Below are positions 1 to 9,818 of a stretch of DNA of 64,000 nt, one piece after another. Position 1 is the first letter of the stretch. Each line of letters starts with the position of its first letter. The stretch is taken from assembly GCF_009674685.1 (NCBI RefSeq), contig NZ_WKJI01000001.1, positions 930,001 to 994,000 of the forward strand, given 5' to 3'. Under the pieces are notes generated by a model, which saw only the letters and a program-made list of their open reading frames with translations, ran no database searches and was not told the origin of the DNA. This stretch comes from Pedobacter puniceum. GTDB lineage: Bacteria; Bacteroidota; Bacteroidia; Sphingobacteriales; Sphingobacteriaceae. The position numbers and the translations under genes were made by a program.

Positions 1-114
1 GAAAAGTATCAGTTTGATGTGAAAGAAATTGTGCTTGAGAAAATTAAGCGAAACGCTGAAAAATACCCCGTTGAAAAGGCAAAAGGGTCAGCAAAAAAAT
101 ATAATGAGTTATGA
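1..114 (+). CDS. C-terminal fragment of a MazG-like nucleotide pyrophosphohydrolase (5' end outside window)
   Basis: Frame 1 open to TGA at 112-114: EKYQFDVKEIVLEKIKRNAEKYPVEKAKGSAKKYNEL*. The KNAxKYPVEKAKGxAKKYxEL tail is typical of MazG-like pyrophosphohydrolases. Confidence 0.75.
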   Translation, partial: EKYQFDVKEIVLEKIKRNAEKYPVEKAKGSAKKYNEL

Positions 115-1727
115 CAGAACAGGTAATGATATATGAAGTAAAAAGTGCTGCTTCATCAAACGCAAAAGAACTTTTCAGTGATGATTCCAAATATTTTTAC
201 TGGAATGAAACCAAATTCAAAAATTTAAATTTAGGTGACTTCGTCTTTGTTGTTAATAGAACAGATCGTTGGGTTTTATTGAGTAAGCTTGACAATATTG
301 ACATTCCAACAACTGAAAGGGGTGACAAAACAATATTCAGCGATTTAGGGAAAGATTTTACTGTTAGTGGAAAGTGGAACAAATTCATACGATTAGAGAT
401 TCTGAATAATTTATCAATACCAAACGACTGGCAATGGCAAAGTTTGGGGAGCAGTGAGACAACATATTTAAATGGTCCACGAATTGGGTTGGACAGTTCT
501 GAGAACAGATTAAAAAACATCAGTCAATTATTACAATTATCTCAAGACGATACAATAGCACAAATACTTGAAAATTGTAAACTTAATTTCAATGGAAGCA
601 CAACTAAGCCAACTCCAATCAAACCGATTCAAAAACCTAAAGAAAATAATCAGGATGACATGAATATATTAACAGCCATAAAAACTAAACCTTTTATTCT
701 TTTAGCAGGAATATCAGGAACTGGGAAATCAAGGTTAGTTAGAACTCTTGCCTACAAAACTTGCAGTAAGGAAGAATTAAAAAAAGACCCTAAAAAACCT
801 GGCAATTTCGAACTAATTCCTGTTAGACCTAATTGGCATGACTCTTCGGAACTGATGGGATATGTTAGCAGAATCAATGGCGAAAAATATATCACTACTT
901 CTTTTTTGAAATTCATAGCTAAAGCATGGAAGCATATAGATGTCCCATTTTTCCTTTGCCTTGACGAAATGAATCTTGCTCCTGTTGAGCAATACTTTGC
1001 AGAGTATTTGAGCATCATTGAAACAAGACAAGTAAAAGATGGGAAACTGGTTACTGATTATATTATTTCTAAAGAAAGTTTTGAGAATCAAAATCTTTAT
1101 AATCAGTTATTAACCGATTTGGAACTTAGCGGAAACGAGTTCTCTGAAGGTATTAGTATTCCAAGCAATCTTGTTGTCATAGGAACTGTAAACATGGACG
1201 AAACAACACATTCGTTTAGCAGAAAAGTTCTTGACAGGGCAATGACTTTTGAAATGAACAATGTTGACCTGACTGGTGGCTTGGAATTGAATAAAGAATA
1301 CTGGAATTATCCAAAATCAGAAGATGAATATTATAAATCAGAAGACCTGATTGGAAAATATACATCAGGGGCTGAAGTATATTCTCAAGATTTCAAAGAG
1401 AAGGAAGAAATTATAGGATTCCTTCAGAAAGTAAATAATGAACTTGAGGGAACACCATTCAAAATTGCCTACAGAGTTAGGGATGAATTTTTGATTTATT
1501 GTTTTTATTCCGGTCAAAATAAAGCAGCTAATTGGTTAACAAATGCTTTAGACGAAATGACAAGTATGAAGATTTTGTCAAGAATCGAAGGGGATGAAAC
1601 AAAAACAGGAAATGTTCTAAAGAATTTACAAAGAATAATAACAGCCGATTTTAAAAAGTCATATGCGAAGATTAAGGAAATGGAGTCTCGCCTTCAATCA
1701 AACGGTTACACCTCATTCTGGTCATAA
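111..1727 (+). CDS. McrB-like AAA+ NTPase of a McrBC-type (type IV) restriction system, with a non-canonical N-terminal domain
   Basis: Walker A LLAGISGTGKSRLVRTLA, Walker B-like FFLCLDEMNLAPVEQYFAEYLSIIE, VVIGTVNMDETTHSFSRKVLDRA; followed by an McrC/DUF2357-type gene; ATGA overlap with upstream gene. Confidence 0.85.
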   Translation: MTEQVMIYEVKSAASSNAKELFSDDSKYFYWNETKFKNLNLGDFVFVVNRTDRWVLLSKLDNIDIPTTERGDKTIFSDLGKDFTVSGKWNKFIRLEILNNLSIPNDWQWQSLGSSETTYLNGPRIGLDSSENRLKNISQLLQLSQDDTIAQILENCKLNFNGSTTKPTPIKPIQKPKENNQDDMNILTAIKTKPFILLAGISGTGKSRLVRTLAYKTCSKEELKKDPKKPGNFELIPVRPNWHDSSELMGYVSRINGEKYITTSFLKFIAKAWKHIDVPFFLCLDEMNLAPVEQYFAEYLSIIETRQVKDGKLVTDYIISKESFENQNLYNQLLTDLELSGNEFSEGISIPSNLVVIGTVNMDETTHSFSRKVLDRAMTFEMNNVDLTGGLELNKEYWNYPKSEDEYYKSEDLIGKYTSGAEVYSQDFKEKEEIIGFLQKVNNELEGTPFKIAYRVRDEFLIYCFYSGQNKAANWLTNALDEMTSMKILSRIEGDETKTGNVLKNLQRIITADFKKSYAKIKEMESRLQSNGYTSFWS

Positions 1728-3940
1728 TGCAAATTATAAGAGTAGATCACATAGACTTTACTTTGGTTATTGAATGCAATAACCTAGAATCTACTTTTAG
1801 TAAAGCAAGTAATCGGCAATCACAAATTTTGAATGCCACCTCCTACTCGGTTAATGAAGGAGATATATCAATTTACAATTTCGAATCAAGGACACTTCAG
1901 AAACTTATCGATAGCAAAACCTATCCTTTAATCTTTGAGAACAAAGATTATTTTATTGGGATTACCTTCAAAGATAAAGCCGTAGTTAAATCACCTTACA
2001 TTTATTCCAAGCTCAAAGAAGTAGAAGAGAAATTTTTCTATCGTGAAGAACTTGGTTTTTTAGCGGGAACGATAAACTTCGGTAATGATCTTGGTAAAAG
2101 TCATCTGGTAATAAGATTTACAAAAGATAATTTACTCAAAGAAATTAATCTTGAATTTGAAGTCTTCCCGACCAAACTCAACTACAGAAGCGATTATGAA
2201 AAAATTGTTTCAGACATTGAAAAAGAGTATCCTTACCTAGTTCTTGATTTCCTTAAAAAAACCTATACATCATTTAAAACAGGTAGCACACCAAACACAG
2301 ACCTGATTTGGTGGCAAGTATTTGGCGGTCTTTATGCTGATTTCCTCCATTCATCAAAGTTCATTTTAAACAAGCCGCATAGCCGAATAATTAGGCAAAC
2401 CAAGTATTTAAAAGCTGACAGAATTCAAAAATGGACTACTGCTTTAGAAGAAGAATATTCACAGTTCAAATCATTTCCAAATAAGAATTACCGTTCGGCG
2501 TATAAAACGTCAAGCACAAACACTTCCGAAAACCGTTTTTTTAAACACGCTGTTTTTCAAACTCTAAGGCGATATAAAAAGGTTAAATCATTTATAGAAA
2601 GACGTTTTTCAAATTCAATAACTGAGAACTACAAATCGGAACTCTCTCAAATTGAAAAGCAACTTGAAATAATTTCAGTAAATCCTTTTTTCAGAACAAT
2701 AGACGATTTTCATGGCATAAAGCAAGAATCACTTGTTTTGCAAAAAGCTACTGGCTACAGCACAATCTATAAGTCATGGATAATGCTGAACAGTGGACTG
2801 AAGTTTTTGGATGGCATTCAGAAAATAGAACTAAAAAATATCGCTGACTTATATCAAATTTGGTGCTTCCTAGAAATAAAAAATGTTTTACAAAATCTAT
2901 TGGGCAAAGAAAATCCTGATGATGTTGATTTAGCAGAGATTCAAATTGATGATTTCGTTTTCAAAATTGAACGTGGGGTAAAGTCTAAAGTCTCTTTCTT
3001 CAATAAAGATGGAGAAATAATCGACTTGTTTCATGACTTCTCATATGATACTTCAGAATCACAAAATGTCAAATCATTTACAGTAAATCAACGCCCCGAC
3101 ATAGTTCTAAGGATAACAAAGAATGATTTGAAGGAGAACTATGTTCTCACTTATTTGTATGATGCAAAATACCGACTTGCATCAGACGACAAAGAAGGAT
3201 CTCCTGATTTACCAACTGAAGACTCTATCAATCAAATGCACCGATATAGAGATGCTATATATTATGTAAACAAGGACAAAGCAAAACCTGAAAAAGAAGT
3301 AATTGGTGCGTATATACTTTTCCCTGGCTCAGGAGAGATTGAAACCATAAAAAAACTTGACTACTATAAATCAATTGAATCTGTAAATATTGGAGCATTT
3401 CCTTTAAGACCAAACGACTATTCAAACAGAGCTTTATTAGAAGACCATTTAAGAACAATAATTGGACTTGATACTGAGTCAATTTTGAATGATGTCTCAC
3501 CACAGAAAGAAAGTGCTTACGAGTCACCAAACCCATTTGTTTTAATTGGTTTTGTTCCAACAGAAAATCATATGCTTTGTTTTACAAATAGCGCAACACC
3601 TTTTTACTTTTCAGGAAAGAAAAAACCATCCAAATTTGGTTTTAGAAACTTGAAATACTTTGCTCCTTACATCAAAGAAAAAGGAGTAAAAGAATATTAT
3701 GAGATTGTTGATTATCAAATAATACCACGTAAACAAATTTTCAAAATAAACCATCCATTATATAAAGACCAAGAAGACGAACGACTCCTAATACGACTAG
3801 GTCGACGAGTTTTTATTGACAACGGAAAATACCTTAAAATTTCAGATGGCAGTATAGGACAAATTCCATATAGATATACAAATTTGAAAAATATCAGAAC
3901 ACCAAAAGACAATAAGATCGAAGTATTAAAAGTAAGTTAG
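1727..3940 (+). CDS. McrC-like / DUF2357 PD-(D/E)XK nuclease subunit
   Basis: Follows McrB with 1-nt TAATG overlap; C-terminal RPDIVLRI...YLYDAKYRL resembles the PD-(D/E)XK core. Confidence 0.8.
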   Translation: MQIIRVDHIDFTLVIECNNLESTFSKASNRQSQILNATSYSVNEGDISIYNFESRTLQKLIDSKTYPLIFENKDYFIGITFKDKAVVKSPYIYSKLKEVEEKFFYREELGFLAGTINFGNDLGKSHLVIRFTKDNLLKEINLEFEVFPTKLNYRSDYEKIVSDIEKEYPYLVLDFLKKTYTSFKTGSTPNTDLIWWQVFGGLYADFLHSSKFILNKPHSRIIRQTKYLKADRIQKWTTALEEEYSQFKSFPNKNYRSAYKTSSTNTSENRFFKHAVFQTLRRYKKVKSFIERRFSNSITENYKSELSQIEKQLEIISVNPFFRTIDDFHGIKQESLVLQKATGYSTIYKSWIMLNSGLKFLDGIQKIELKNIADLYQIWCFLEIKNVLQNLLGKENPDDVDLAEIQIDDFVFKIERGVKSKVSFFNKDGEIIDLFHDFSYDTSESQNVKSFTVNQRPDIVLRITKNDLKENYVLTYLYDAKYRLASDDKEGSPDLPTEDSINQMHRYRDAIYYVNKDKAKPEKEVIGAYILFPGSGEIETIKKLDYYKSIESVNIGAFPLRPNDYSNRALLEDHLRTIIGLDTESILNDVSPQKESAYESPNPFVLIGFVPTENHMLCFTNSATPFYFSGKKKPSKFGFRNLKYFAPYIKEKGVKEYYEIVDYQIIPRKQIFKINHPLYKDQEDERLLIRLGRRVFIDNGKYLKISDGSIGQIPYRYTNLKNIRTPKDNKIEVLKVS

Positions 3941-4091
3941 TAATGTTCTAGCCTCTAATAAATAGGACAGTTATTGACAAAGTTGCGAATTAATAAATAA
4001 CTTGATAATGAAACATTTATTAAACCTTATCGTTTTTAAGATGTTATAAGTTTACATCATCAATAATAAAGGAAAGCATATCCTCTATATC

Positions 4092-4721
4092 ATGAAAGCA
4101 AATTATTTAATAACGCTGGGTTTTTGTATCCTTTTGCTGAATAGCGTGAATGCCCAAAGTTTAATCATCCCAGCAAAAGGAAAACACATTATAAAAGATA
4201 AATCCATTAAAGAATTAAGGTTAGACTCTTTGGTGCTCAATAAAAAGTCATCTTTAGAAATACAGGGCAAAAAAGATTTTACCATTTATGCTAATCATAT
4301 CATCTTGGCAGATAAAACTTTTATCACTGCACATGATGATAAAAATAATGGAACCAATCTTATACTATCTGGTAAGTTTATAAAAATTGGTAAAACGGTT
4401 GTAGATGTATCTGGTAGAACTTACGAAGTAGGAAATAAAACCGAAGCAAATGGTAATGGTGGTAAGTTAACCATTGTGTATGATAGCGATGGTTTAAAAC
4501 CTCAGCACTTAGACAACAAAGAAAAAAATTACATCGAAACTTTAGCTAAAGGAGCTTCAACCAGTACAAACCCTTATGTTGATGTTCAAAATTTATGGTA
4601 TCGGGTAGCTTTAGGCTCCGGAATTGGTCGCTCGCCAATGGGTTTACCACAAGGAAAAGTATATGATGCCAGCGAAGGTAAGGATGGAGAAGTAGAAATT
4701 AAGCCTTTAAATGAAAATTAA
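4092..4721 (+). CDS. Secreted hypothetical protein
   Basis: N-terminal signal peptide-like MKANYLITLGFCILLLNSVNAQS; no family recognised. Confidence 0.55.
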   Translation: MKANYLITLGFCILLLNSVNAQSLIIPAKGKHIIKDKSIKELRLDSLVLNKKSSLEIQGKKDFTIYANHIILADKTFITAHDDKNNGTNLILSGKFIKIGKTVVDVSGRTYEVGNKTEANGNGGKLTIVYDSDGLKPQHLDNKEKNYIETLAKGASTSTNPYVDVQNLWYRVALGSGIGRSPMGLPQGKVYDASEGKDGEVEIKPLNEN

Positions 4722-4801
4722 TTTCTCTTTAATTTCTATTTATTAACTCGAATAATCAATTGAAAAAAAAACAAAAAAAATCTGTTAAAATTTTATAAAT
4801 A

Positions 4802-4833
4802 TTTTGGTAATAATAAAAATGTTCCTACATTTG
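4802..4833 (+). promoter_or_regulatory. Bacteroidota-type promoter
   Basis: TTTG (4803-4806), 19 nt, TACATTTG (4826-4833); matches TTTG-N19-TAnnTTTG. Confidence 0.65.
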
Positions 4834-4837
4834 TAAT

Positions 4838-4905
4838 GCCCTCCCAAAGGGCATGTTTTTCATAGGTAGATGTAGGGTCGAATACTTGTTATTCGGCCCT
4901 TTTTT
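4838..4905 (+). ncRNA. Candidate short structured RNA or leader upstream of ubiX
   Basis: Downstream of a consensus promoter; hairpin ATGCCCT/AGGGCAT (4836-4854) and terminator-like hairpin AGGGTCGAATA/TATTCGGCCCT (4874-4900) followed by TTTTT. Confidence 0.5.
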
Positions 4906-4943
4906 ATTTCAAACTAAATCTTAGCTTAGCCGTTAATATAATC

Positions 4944-5516
4944 ATGAGAAAAAGAAAGATTGTTGTAGCCGTTACCGGAGCCAGTGGTGCTATTTATGCA
5001 AAACTTTTGTTAGATAAATTAGTGAAACTGCAAAATCAAATAGAAGCTGTAGGTGTTGTGATGTCTGATAACGCTAAAGACGTATGGCAATACGAGTTGG
5101 GTCATCAAGATTATCAAAACTATCCTTTTACTTTTTATGCTAAATCAGATTTCATGGCTCCATTTGCATCTGGCTCTGCCAAATACGATACCATGATTAT
5201 TGTACCATGTTCTATGGGTACAATGGGGCGCATTGCAGCAGGAATATCAAACGATTTAACCACCAGAGCTGCTGATGTTATCCTTAAAGAAAGAAGAAAA
5301 TTAATCTTAGTTGCCCGCGATACGCCTTTAAATCTTATTCATATCACCAATATGAAAACCGTAACAGAAGCAGGGGGTATCATTTGCCCAGCTATACCAT
5401 CTTTTTACAGTAAGCCCCAAACTATTGAAGAAGTAGCTTTAACCGTGGTGAACAGAATTATTGATTTAGCTGGTTTAGATGATGATACTTACCGCTGGGG
5501 AGAAAATCAAGCTTAA
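4944..5516 (+). CDS. ubiX: UbiX family flavin prenyltransferase
   Basis: VAVTGASGAIYAKLLLDKL, PCSMGTMGRIAAGISNDLTTRAADVILKERRKLILVARDTPL. Confidence 0.95.
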   Translation: MRKRKIVVAVTGASGAIYAKLLLDKLVKLQNQIEAVGVVMSDNAKDVWQYELGHQDYQNYPFTFYAKSDFMAPFASGSAKYDTMIIVPCSMGTMGRIAAGISNDLTTRAADVILKERRKLILVARDTPLNLIHITNMKTVTEAGGIICPAIPSFYSKPQTIEEVALTVVNRIIDLAGLDDDTYRWGENQA

Positions 5517-5555
5517 AGCTGATGCTGATTTAAAATACCTTTCAACCAAAATTAG

Positions 5556-5563
5556 TATCTTTG
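5556..5563 (+). promoter_or_regulatory. -7 element of the mtaB promoter
   Basis: TATCTTTG, 15 nt upstream of the preferred ATG at 5579. Confidence 0.5.
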
Positions 5564-5578
5564 CCGCCATTAATAGAG

Positions 5579-6898
5579 ATGAATAAAAAAGTTGCTTTTT
5601 ACACTTTAGGCTGTAAGTTAAACTATTCTGAAACTTCAACCATTGGCAGGCAGTTTAGTGCGGCTGGTTTTGATACGGTAGATTTTACCGATCAAGCTGA
5701 TATATATATTATCAATACTTGTTCTGTAACAGAAAATGCCGATAAAAAGTGTAAGAAAGTAGTTAAGGAAGCTTTAAAGCACTCGCCATCTGCATATATC
5801 GCTATTGTTGGCTGTTATGCACAACTAAAACCTCAGGAAATTGCCAATATAGAAGGTGTAGATGTGGTTTTAGGTGCTGCCGAGAAATTTCAGCTGATAG
5901 AGCATATTACCGATTTAACTAAGAAGCCTAAAGCAGAAATTTATAATAAACCTATACAAGAGGATACAAGTTTTGTATCTGCCTTTTCTATTGGCGACCG
6001 TACCCGTACTTTCTTAAAAGTGCAAGATGGTTGCGATTATTCTTGTACTTTTTGTACTATTCCATTAGCCCGTGGTGAAAGTAGAAGCGATACCATTGCC
6101 AATGTTGTGAAACAAGCCGAAGAAATTGCAGCTTCTGGTATTAAAGAAATTGTACTTACAGGTGTGAATCTTGGAGATTTTGGTATTCGTGATGGCAAAA
6201 GAGAAGATAAATTCTTTGATTTGGTTAAAGCTTTAGATGAAGTGGAGGGTATCAACCGTATTCGTATATCATCTATAGAGCCTAATTTGTTAAGTACCGA
6301 GATTATTGAGTTTGTAGCACAGTCTAACAAATTTGTGCCTCATTTCCATATTCCATTACAATCTGGAACCAATAAAATATTAGCCTTAATGAAAAGGCGT
6401 TACCGCCGAGAGCTGTATGCGGATAGGGTAGCTACTATAAAAAGTATCATGCCCAATTGCTGTATAGGTGTTGATGTTATTGTTGGTTTTCCCGGAGAAA
6501 CTCGTCAGGATTTTTTAGATACTTATGAGTTTTTAAATCAATTAGACATATCATATTTACACGTTTTTACCTATTCTGAAAGAGAAAACACACCTGCCGC
6601 AACTATGGAAGGTGCTGTGCCTATGCATGAAAGGGCAGAACGTAGTAAAATGCTCCACATCTTATCAGATAAAAAAAGAAGGGCTTTTTACGAAACCGAA
6701 GTGGGCAACATAGCCGAAGTTCTTTTTGAAGGAGATATTAAAGAAGGTTTTATGCATGGTTTTACCAGAAATTATGTAAAGGTAAAAGCTAAGTATGACC
6801 CTATTCTAGTAAATGAAATTAAAACCGTTAAGTTAGAACAAATCAGTGCCGATGGGGATATGGAAGTTACTGAAGTTCAAGAAATTCTTACCCACTAA
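5579..6898 (+). CDS. mtaB: tRNA t6A37 methylthiotransferase MtaB (radical SAM)
   Basis: FYTLGCKLNYSETSTIGRQF and radical SAM CDYSCTFCTIPLARG; start moved to MNKK at 5579. Confidence 0.93.
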   Translation: MNKKVAFYTLGCKLNYSETSTIGRQFSAAGFDTVDFTDQADIYIINTCSVTENADKKCKKVVKEALKHSPSAYIAIVGCYAQLKPQEIANIEGVDVVLGAAEKFQLIEHITDLTKKPKAEIYNKPIQEDTSFVSAFSIGDRTRTFLKVQDGCDYSCTFCTIPLARGESRSDTIANVVKQAEEIAASGIKEIVLTGVNLGDFGIRDGKREDKFFDLVKALDEVEGINRIRISSIEPNLLSTEIIEFVAQSNKFVPHFHIPLQSGTNKILALMKRRYRRELYADRVATIKSIMPNCCIGVDVIVGFPGETRQDFLDTYEFLNQLDISYLHVFTYSERENTPAATMEGAVPMHERAERSKMLHILSDKKRRAFYETEVGNIAEVLFEGDIKEGFMHGFTRNYVKVKAKYDPILVNEIKTVKLEQISADGDMEVTEVQEILTH

Positions 6899-6913
6899 AA
6901 ACCAAAATTATTT

Positions 6914-8077
6914 ATGTTTCCTACGCTATCTTATCTTATCGAGTATTTAACAGGTGTAAATATTCCTTTGCCAATACAAACTTTTGGTTTTTTTGTTGCC
7001 TTAGCTTTTATGGCAGGTTATTGGGCTTTCTCAGAAGAGTTTAAAAGAAGAGAGAAATTAGGCGAGGTACATCCTTTTCAAAAAACGGTAGTTATAGGAA
7101 AAGGGCTTAGCACCAATGAAATTATCTTGAACGGGATATTTGGCTTTTTGATAGGCTTTAAACTGGTATACGGTATTTTTAATTATGCCGAGTTTGTAAA
7201 CAGTCCGCAAGACGTTTTATTATCTACCAAAGGGAATTTTGCTGCTGGTTTTTTAATTGCCATTTTATTTATTTATTGGGCTTATACCGAGAATAAGAAA
7301 CAAAAACTTGCTCAACCTAAAACAGTTGTTCAAACGGTTCATCCACATGAATTAATGGGAACTTTAATTGCTTGGGCTGCCATTACAGGTATTTTAGGGG
7401 CAAAAATTTTCGATAATTTAGAATATTGGGATCGCTTTATGCAAGACCCTATTCAAAACCTATTATCATTTAGTGGTTTAACTTTTTACGGTGGCTTAAT
7501 TTGTGGTGGAGCAGCAGTATTGTATATCGCCAATAAAAACGGTATCAAACCAGTTCACATGTTAGACATTGGCGGACCGGGTATGATGTTAGCTTATGGC
7601 GTTGGGCGTTTAGGCTGTCAGTTATCTGGTGATGGAGATTGGGGAATTGAAAACTTAAACGCAAAACCTAATTGGTTAACTTGGTTGCCAGATTGGGCTT
7701 GGGCTTCCAAATATCCGCATAATGTGATTAACGAGGGTGTGCCAATTGCCGGCTGCGAAGGTAAGTTTTGTTTCGAGTTAGCTAATCCTGTTTATCCCAC
7801 ACCATTATATGAAGCTTTTATCTGCATCCTACTTTTTGCCTTTCTTTGGGCTATAAGAGATAGAATTAAAGCTCCGGGTTTGTTGTTTTCTATTTACCTG
7901 ATTTTAAATGGTATAGAACGTTTTTTAATAGAAAGTATTCGTGTAAACTCTAAATATGAAGTTGCCGGACTTTCCTTCACACAAGCCGAATTAATTTCAT
8001 CAATTATGATATTAGCAGGTATAGGAGGCATTATTTGGTCTGTAAAAAATTATAAGTCGGGAAGGGCGGTAGCCTAA
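6914..8077 (+). CDS. lgt: Prolipoprotein diacylglyceryl transferase
   Basis: Multi-spanning; [43 protein letters not shown] motifs of Lgt. Confidence 0.93.
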   Translation: MFPTLSYLIEYLTGVNIPLPIQTFGFFVALAFMAGYWAFSEEFKRREKLGEVHPFQKTVVIGKGLSTNEIILNGIFGFLIGFKLVYGIFNYAEFVNSPQDVLLSTKGNFAAGFLIAILFIYWAYTENKKQKLAQPKTVVQTVHPHELMGTLIAWAAITGILGAKIFDNLEYWDRFMQDPIQNLLSFSGLTFYGGLICGGAAVLYIANKNGIKPVHMLDIGGPGMMLAYGVGRLGCQLSGDGDWGIENLNAKPNWLTWLPDWAWASKYPHNVINEGVPIAGCEGKFCFELANPVYPTPLYEAFICILLFAFLWAIRDRIKAPGLLFSIYLILNGIERFLIESIRVNSKYEVAGLSFTQAELISSIMILAGIGGIIWSVKNYKSGRAVA

Positions 8078-8538
8078 TGCCTGTTTTATTAAAATCAGAG
8101 ACTTTAAATGCTTTTTATCAACATAAAATGGTGCGTTTTTTCCTTTCTGCAGGAATTGCCACCATTACAGATGTTTTGGTGTATTATACCATCATCAATT
8201 ATGTATTAAAGAATCAAAGTATACAATTTAACCAGTTTAGGGCTAGTGCCCACGAGTTTACTTTAACCATTTCTTACTCGGTTGGTATTATTGTTAATTT
8301 CTTAATTACCAAATACACCGTATTTAACGAATCTAGTCTGAAAGCCAGAAAGCAATTTATACGCTTTGCTACCATAGCTTTTATTGGTTTTTTTGCTAAT
8401 TACGCTTTATTAAGATTTTTTGTAGAGCTGTGTGGTTTTTGGCCTACGGCCGGGCGTATTAGTTCTGCTTTAAGTTTAGGTTTTGCCAGTTACTACATCC
8501 ATAAATTATTTACGTTTAAAGTTCGTACCCATGCTTAA
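8077..8538 (+). CDS. GtrA-like membrane protein
   Basis: VRFFLSAGIATITDVLVYYTI...NFLITKYTVF, four predicted TM segments. Confidence 0.75.
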   Translation: MPVLLKSETLNAFYQHKMVRFFLSAGIATITDVLVYYTIINYVLKNQSIQFNQFRASAHEFTLTISYSVGIIVNFLITKYTVFNESSLKARKQFIRFATIAFIGFFANYALLRFFVELCGFWPTAGRISSALSLGFASYYIHKLFTFKVRTHA

Positions 8539-9325
8539 CTATCAGGAATTGTGTGATGAAGTTATCCGTATTGCTAAAGAAGCCGGAGCTTTTATCAGAA
8601 AAGAATCAGCATTATTTCAATCCTCAAAAATAGAATATAAAGGTACCAATGATATGGTTTCTTACGTGGATAAAACCTCTGAAGAAATGATTGTATCAGC
8701 CTTAGCAAAAGTTTTACCTGGTTCTGGCTTTATTGCCGAAGAAGGAGAACATCAAAAAGCCGAAACTTTTAATTGGATTATAGACCCTTTAGATGGCACT
8801 ACCAATTTCATTCATGGTATTCCGGCTTTTGCGGTAAGCATAGCTTTGCAAGAAGGAGATGAACTGGTTTTAGGTGTAGTTTATGAAATTGGTAAGGACG
8901 AATGCTTTTACGCTTGGAAAGGAAGCGCTGCTTTCTTAAATGGTAAAGAAATAAAAGTCTCTGCTAGTACTAAAGTAGCCGATAGCTTGCTAGCAACAGG
9001 TTTTCCTTATTATGATTTTACCCGTAAAGATGCCTATATGGCATTATTTGGAGATTTAATACAAAGCTGCCACGGTTTAAGAAGGATAGGAGCTGCTTCT
9101 GTAGATTTAGTTTATACAGCTTGTGGTCGTTTTGATGCTTATTTTGAATACAATTTAAAACCTTGGGATATTGCAGCAGGGATGTTTATTGTACAACAAG
9201 CAGGCGGAGAAAATTTTGATTTTGAAGGAGGGAAAAATGCTTTAAAAAATTGCGATATTGTATCCACAAACGGACACATATCACAAGAATTATTAAGGGT
9301 TATAAACAAGTATTTTAAATCATGA
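8531..9325 (+). CDS. Inositol monophosphatase family protein
   Basis: GFIAEEGE, WIIDPLDGTTNFIHGIP, LKPWDIAAGMFIVQQAGG; start chosen at MLNYQELC (8531). Confidence 0.92.
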   Translation: MLNYQELCDEVIRIAKEAGAFIRKESALFQSSKIEYKGTNDMVSYVDKTSEEMIVSALAKVLPGSGFIAEEGEHQKAETFNWIIDPLDGTTNFIHGIPAFAVSIALQEGDELVLGVVYEIGKDECFYAWKGSAAFLNGKEIKVSASTKVADSLLATGFPYYDFTRKDAYMALFGDLIQSCHGLRRIGAASVDLVYTACGRFDAYFEYNLKPWDIAAGMFIVQQAGGENFDFEGGKNALKNCDIVSTNGHISQELLRVINKYFKS

Positions 9326-9807
9326 AGAAGAAAATTTTATTAGGCTTATTGGCTGTTTTGGTGATTATACAATTTATTAAACCAGAAAAAAATGTAAGCT
9401 CTACACCATCTGTTAACAGTATACACAATAAGTTTCCTGCAAATGAGGAAACCATGCAGATTTTAAAAACTGCTTGTAATGATTGCCATACCAACAATAC
9501 CGTTTACCCTTGGTATGCTCATATACAGCCAGTGGCTTGGTGGTTAGATAGCCATGTAGATGATGGTAAAAAACATTTAAATTTTGATGAGTTTTTAACT
9601 TACAAACTTAAAAAGCAAGACCATAAACTAGAAGAATTAATAGAGTCTCAGGAAGACCATTGGATGCCTTTAGATTCTTATACTTGGATACATAAAGATG
9701 CTAAGTTAGATGAAAAACAAAGACTTGCATTGGTTAATTGGGCTAAAGAAACACGTTTAAAAATTCAAAGCGACCCTGCTTTTGCATTAGAAGAAGATAA
9801 AAAATAG
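9322..9807 (+). CDS. Haem-binding domain (c-type, CxxCH) protein
   Basis: ACNDCHTNNTVYPWYAHIQPVAWWLDSHVDDGKKHLNFDEF; N-terminal signal anchor. Confidence 0.85.
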   Translation: MKKKILLGLLAVLVIIQFIKPEKNVSSTPSVNSIHNKFPANEETMQILKTACNDCHTNNTVYPWYAHIQPVAWWLDSHVDDGKKHLNFDEFLTYKLKKQDHKLEELIESQEDHWMPLDSYTWIHKDAKLDEKQRLALVNWAKETRLKIQSDPAFALEEDKK

Positions 9808-9818
9808 AAAAATGTATA

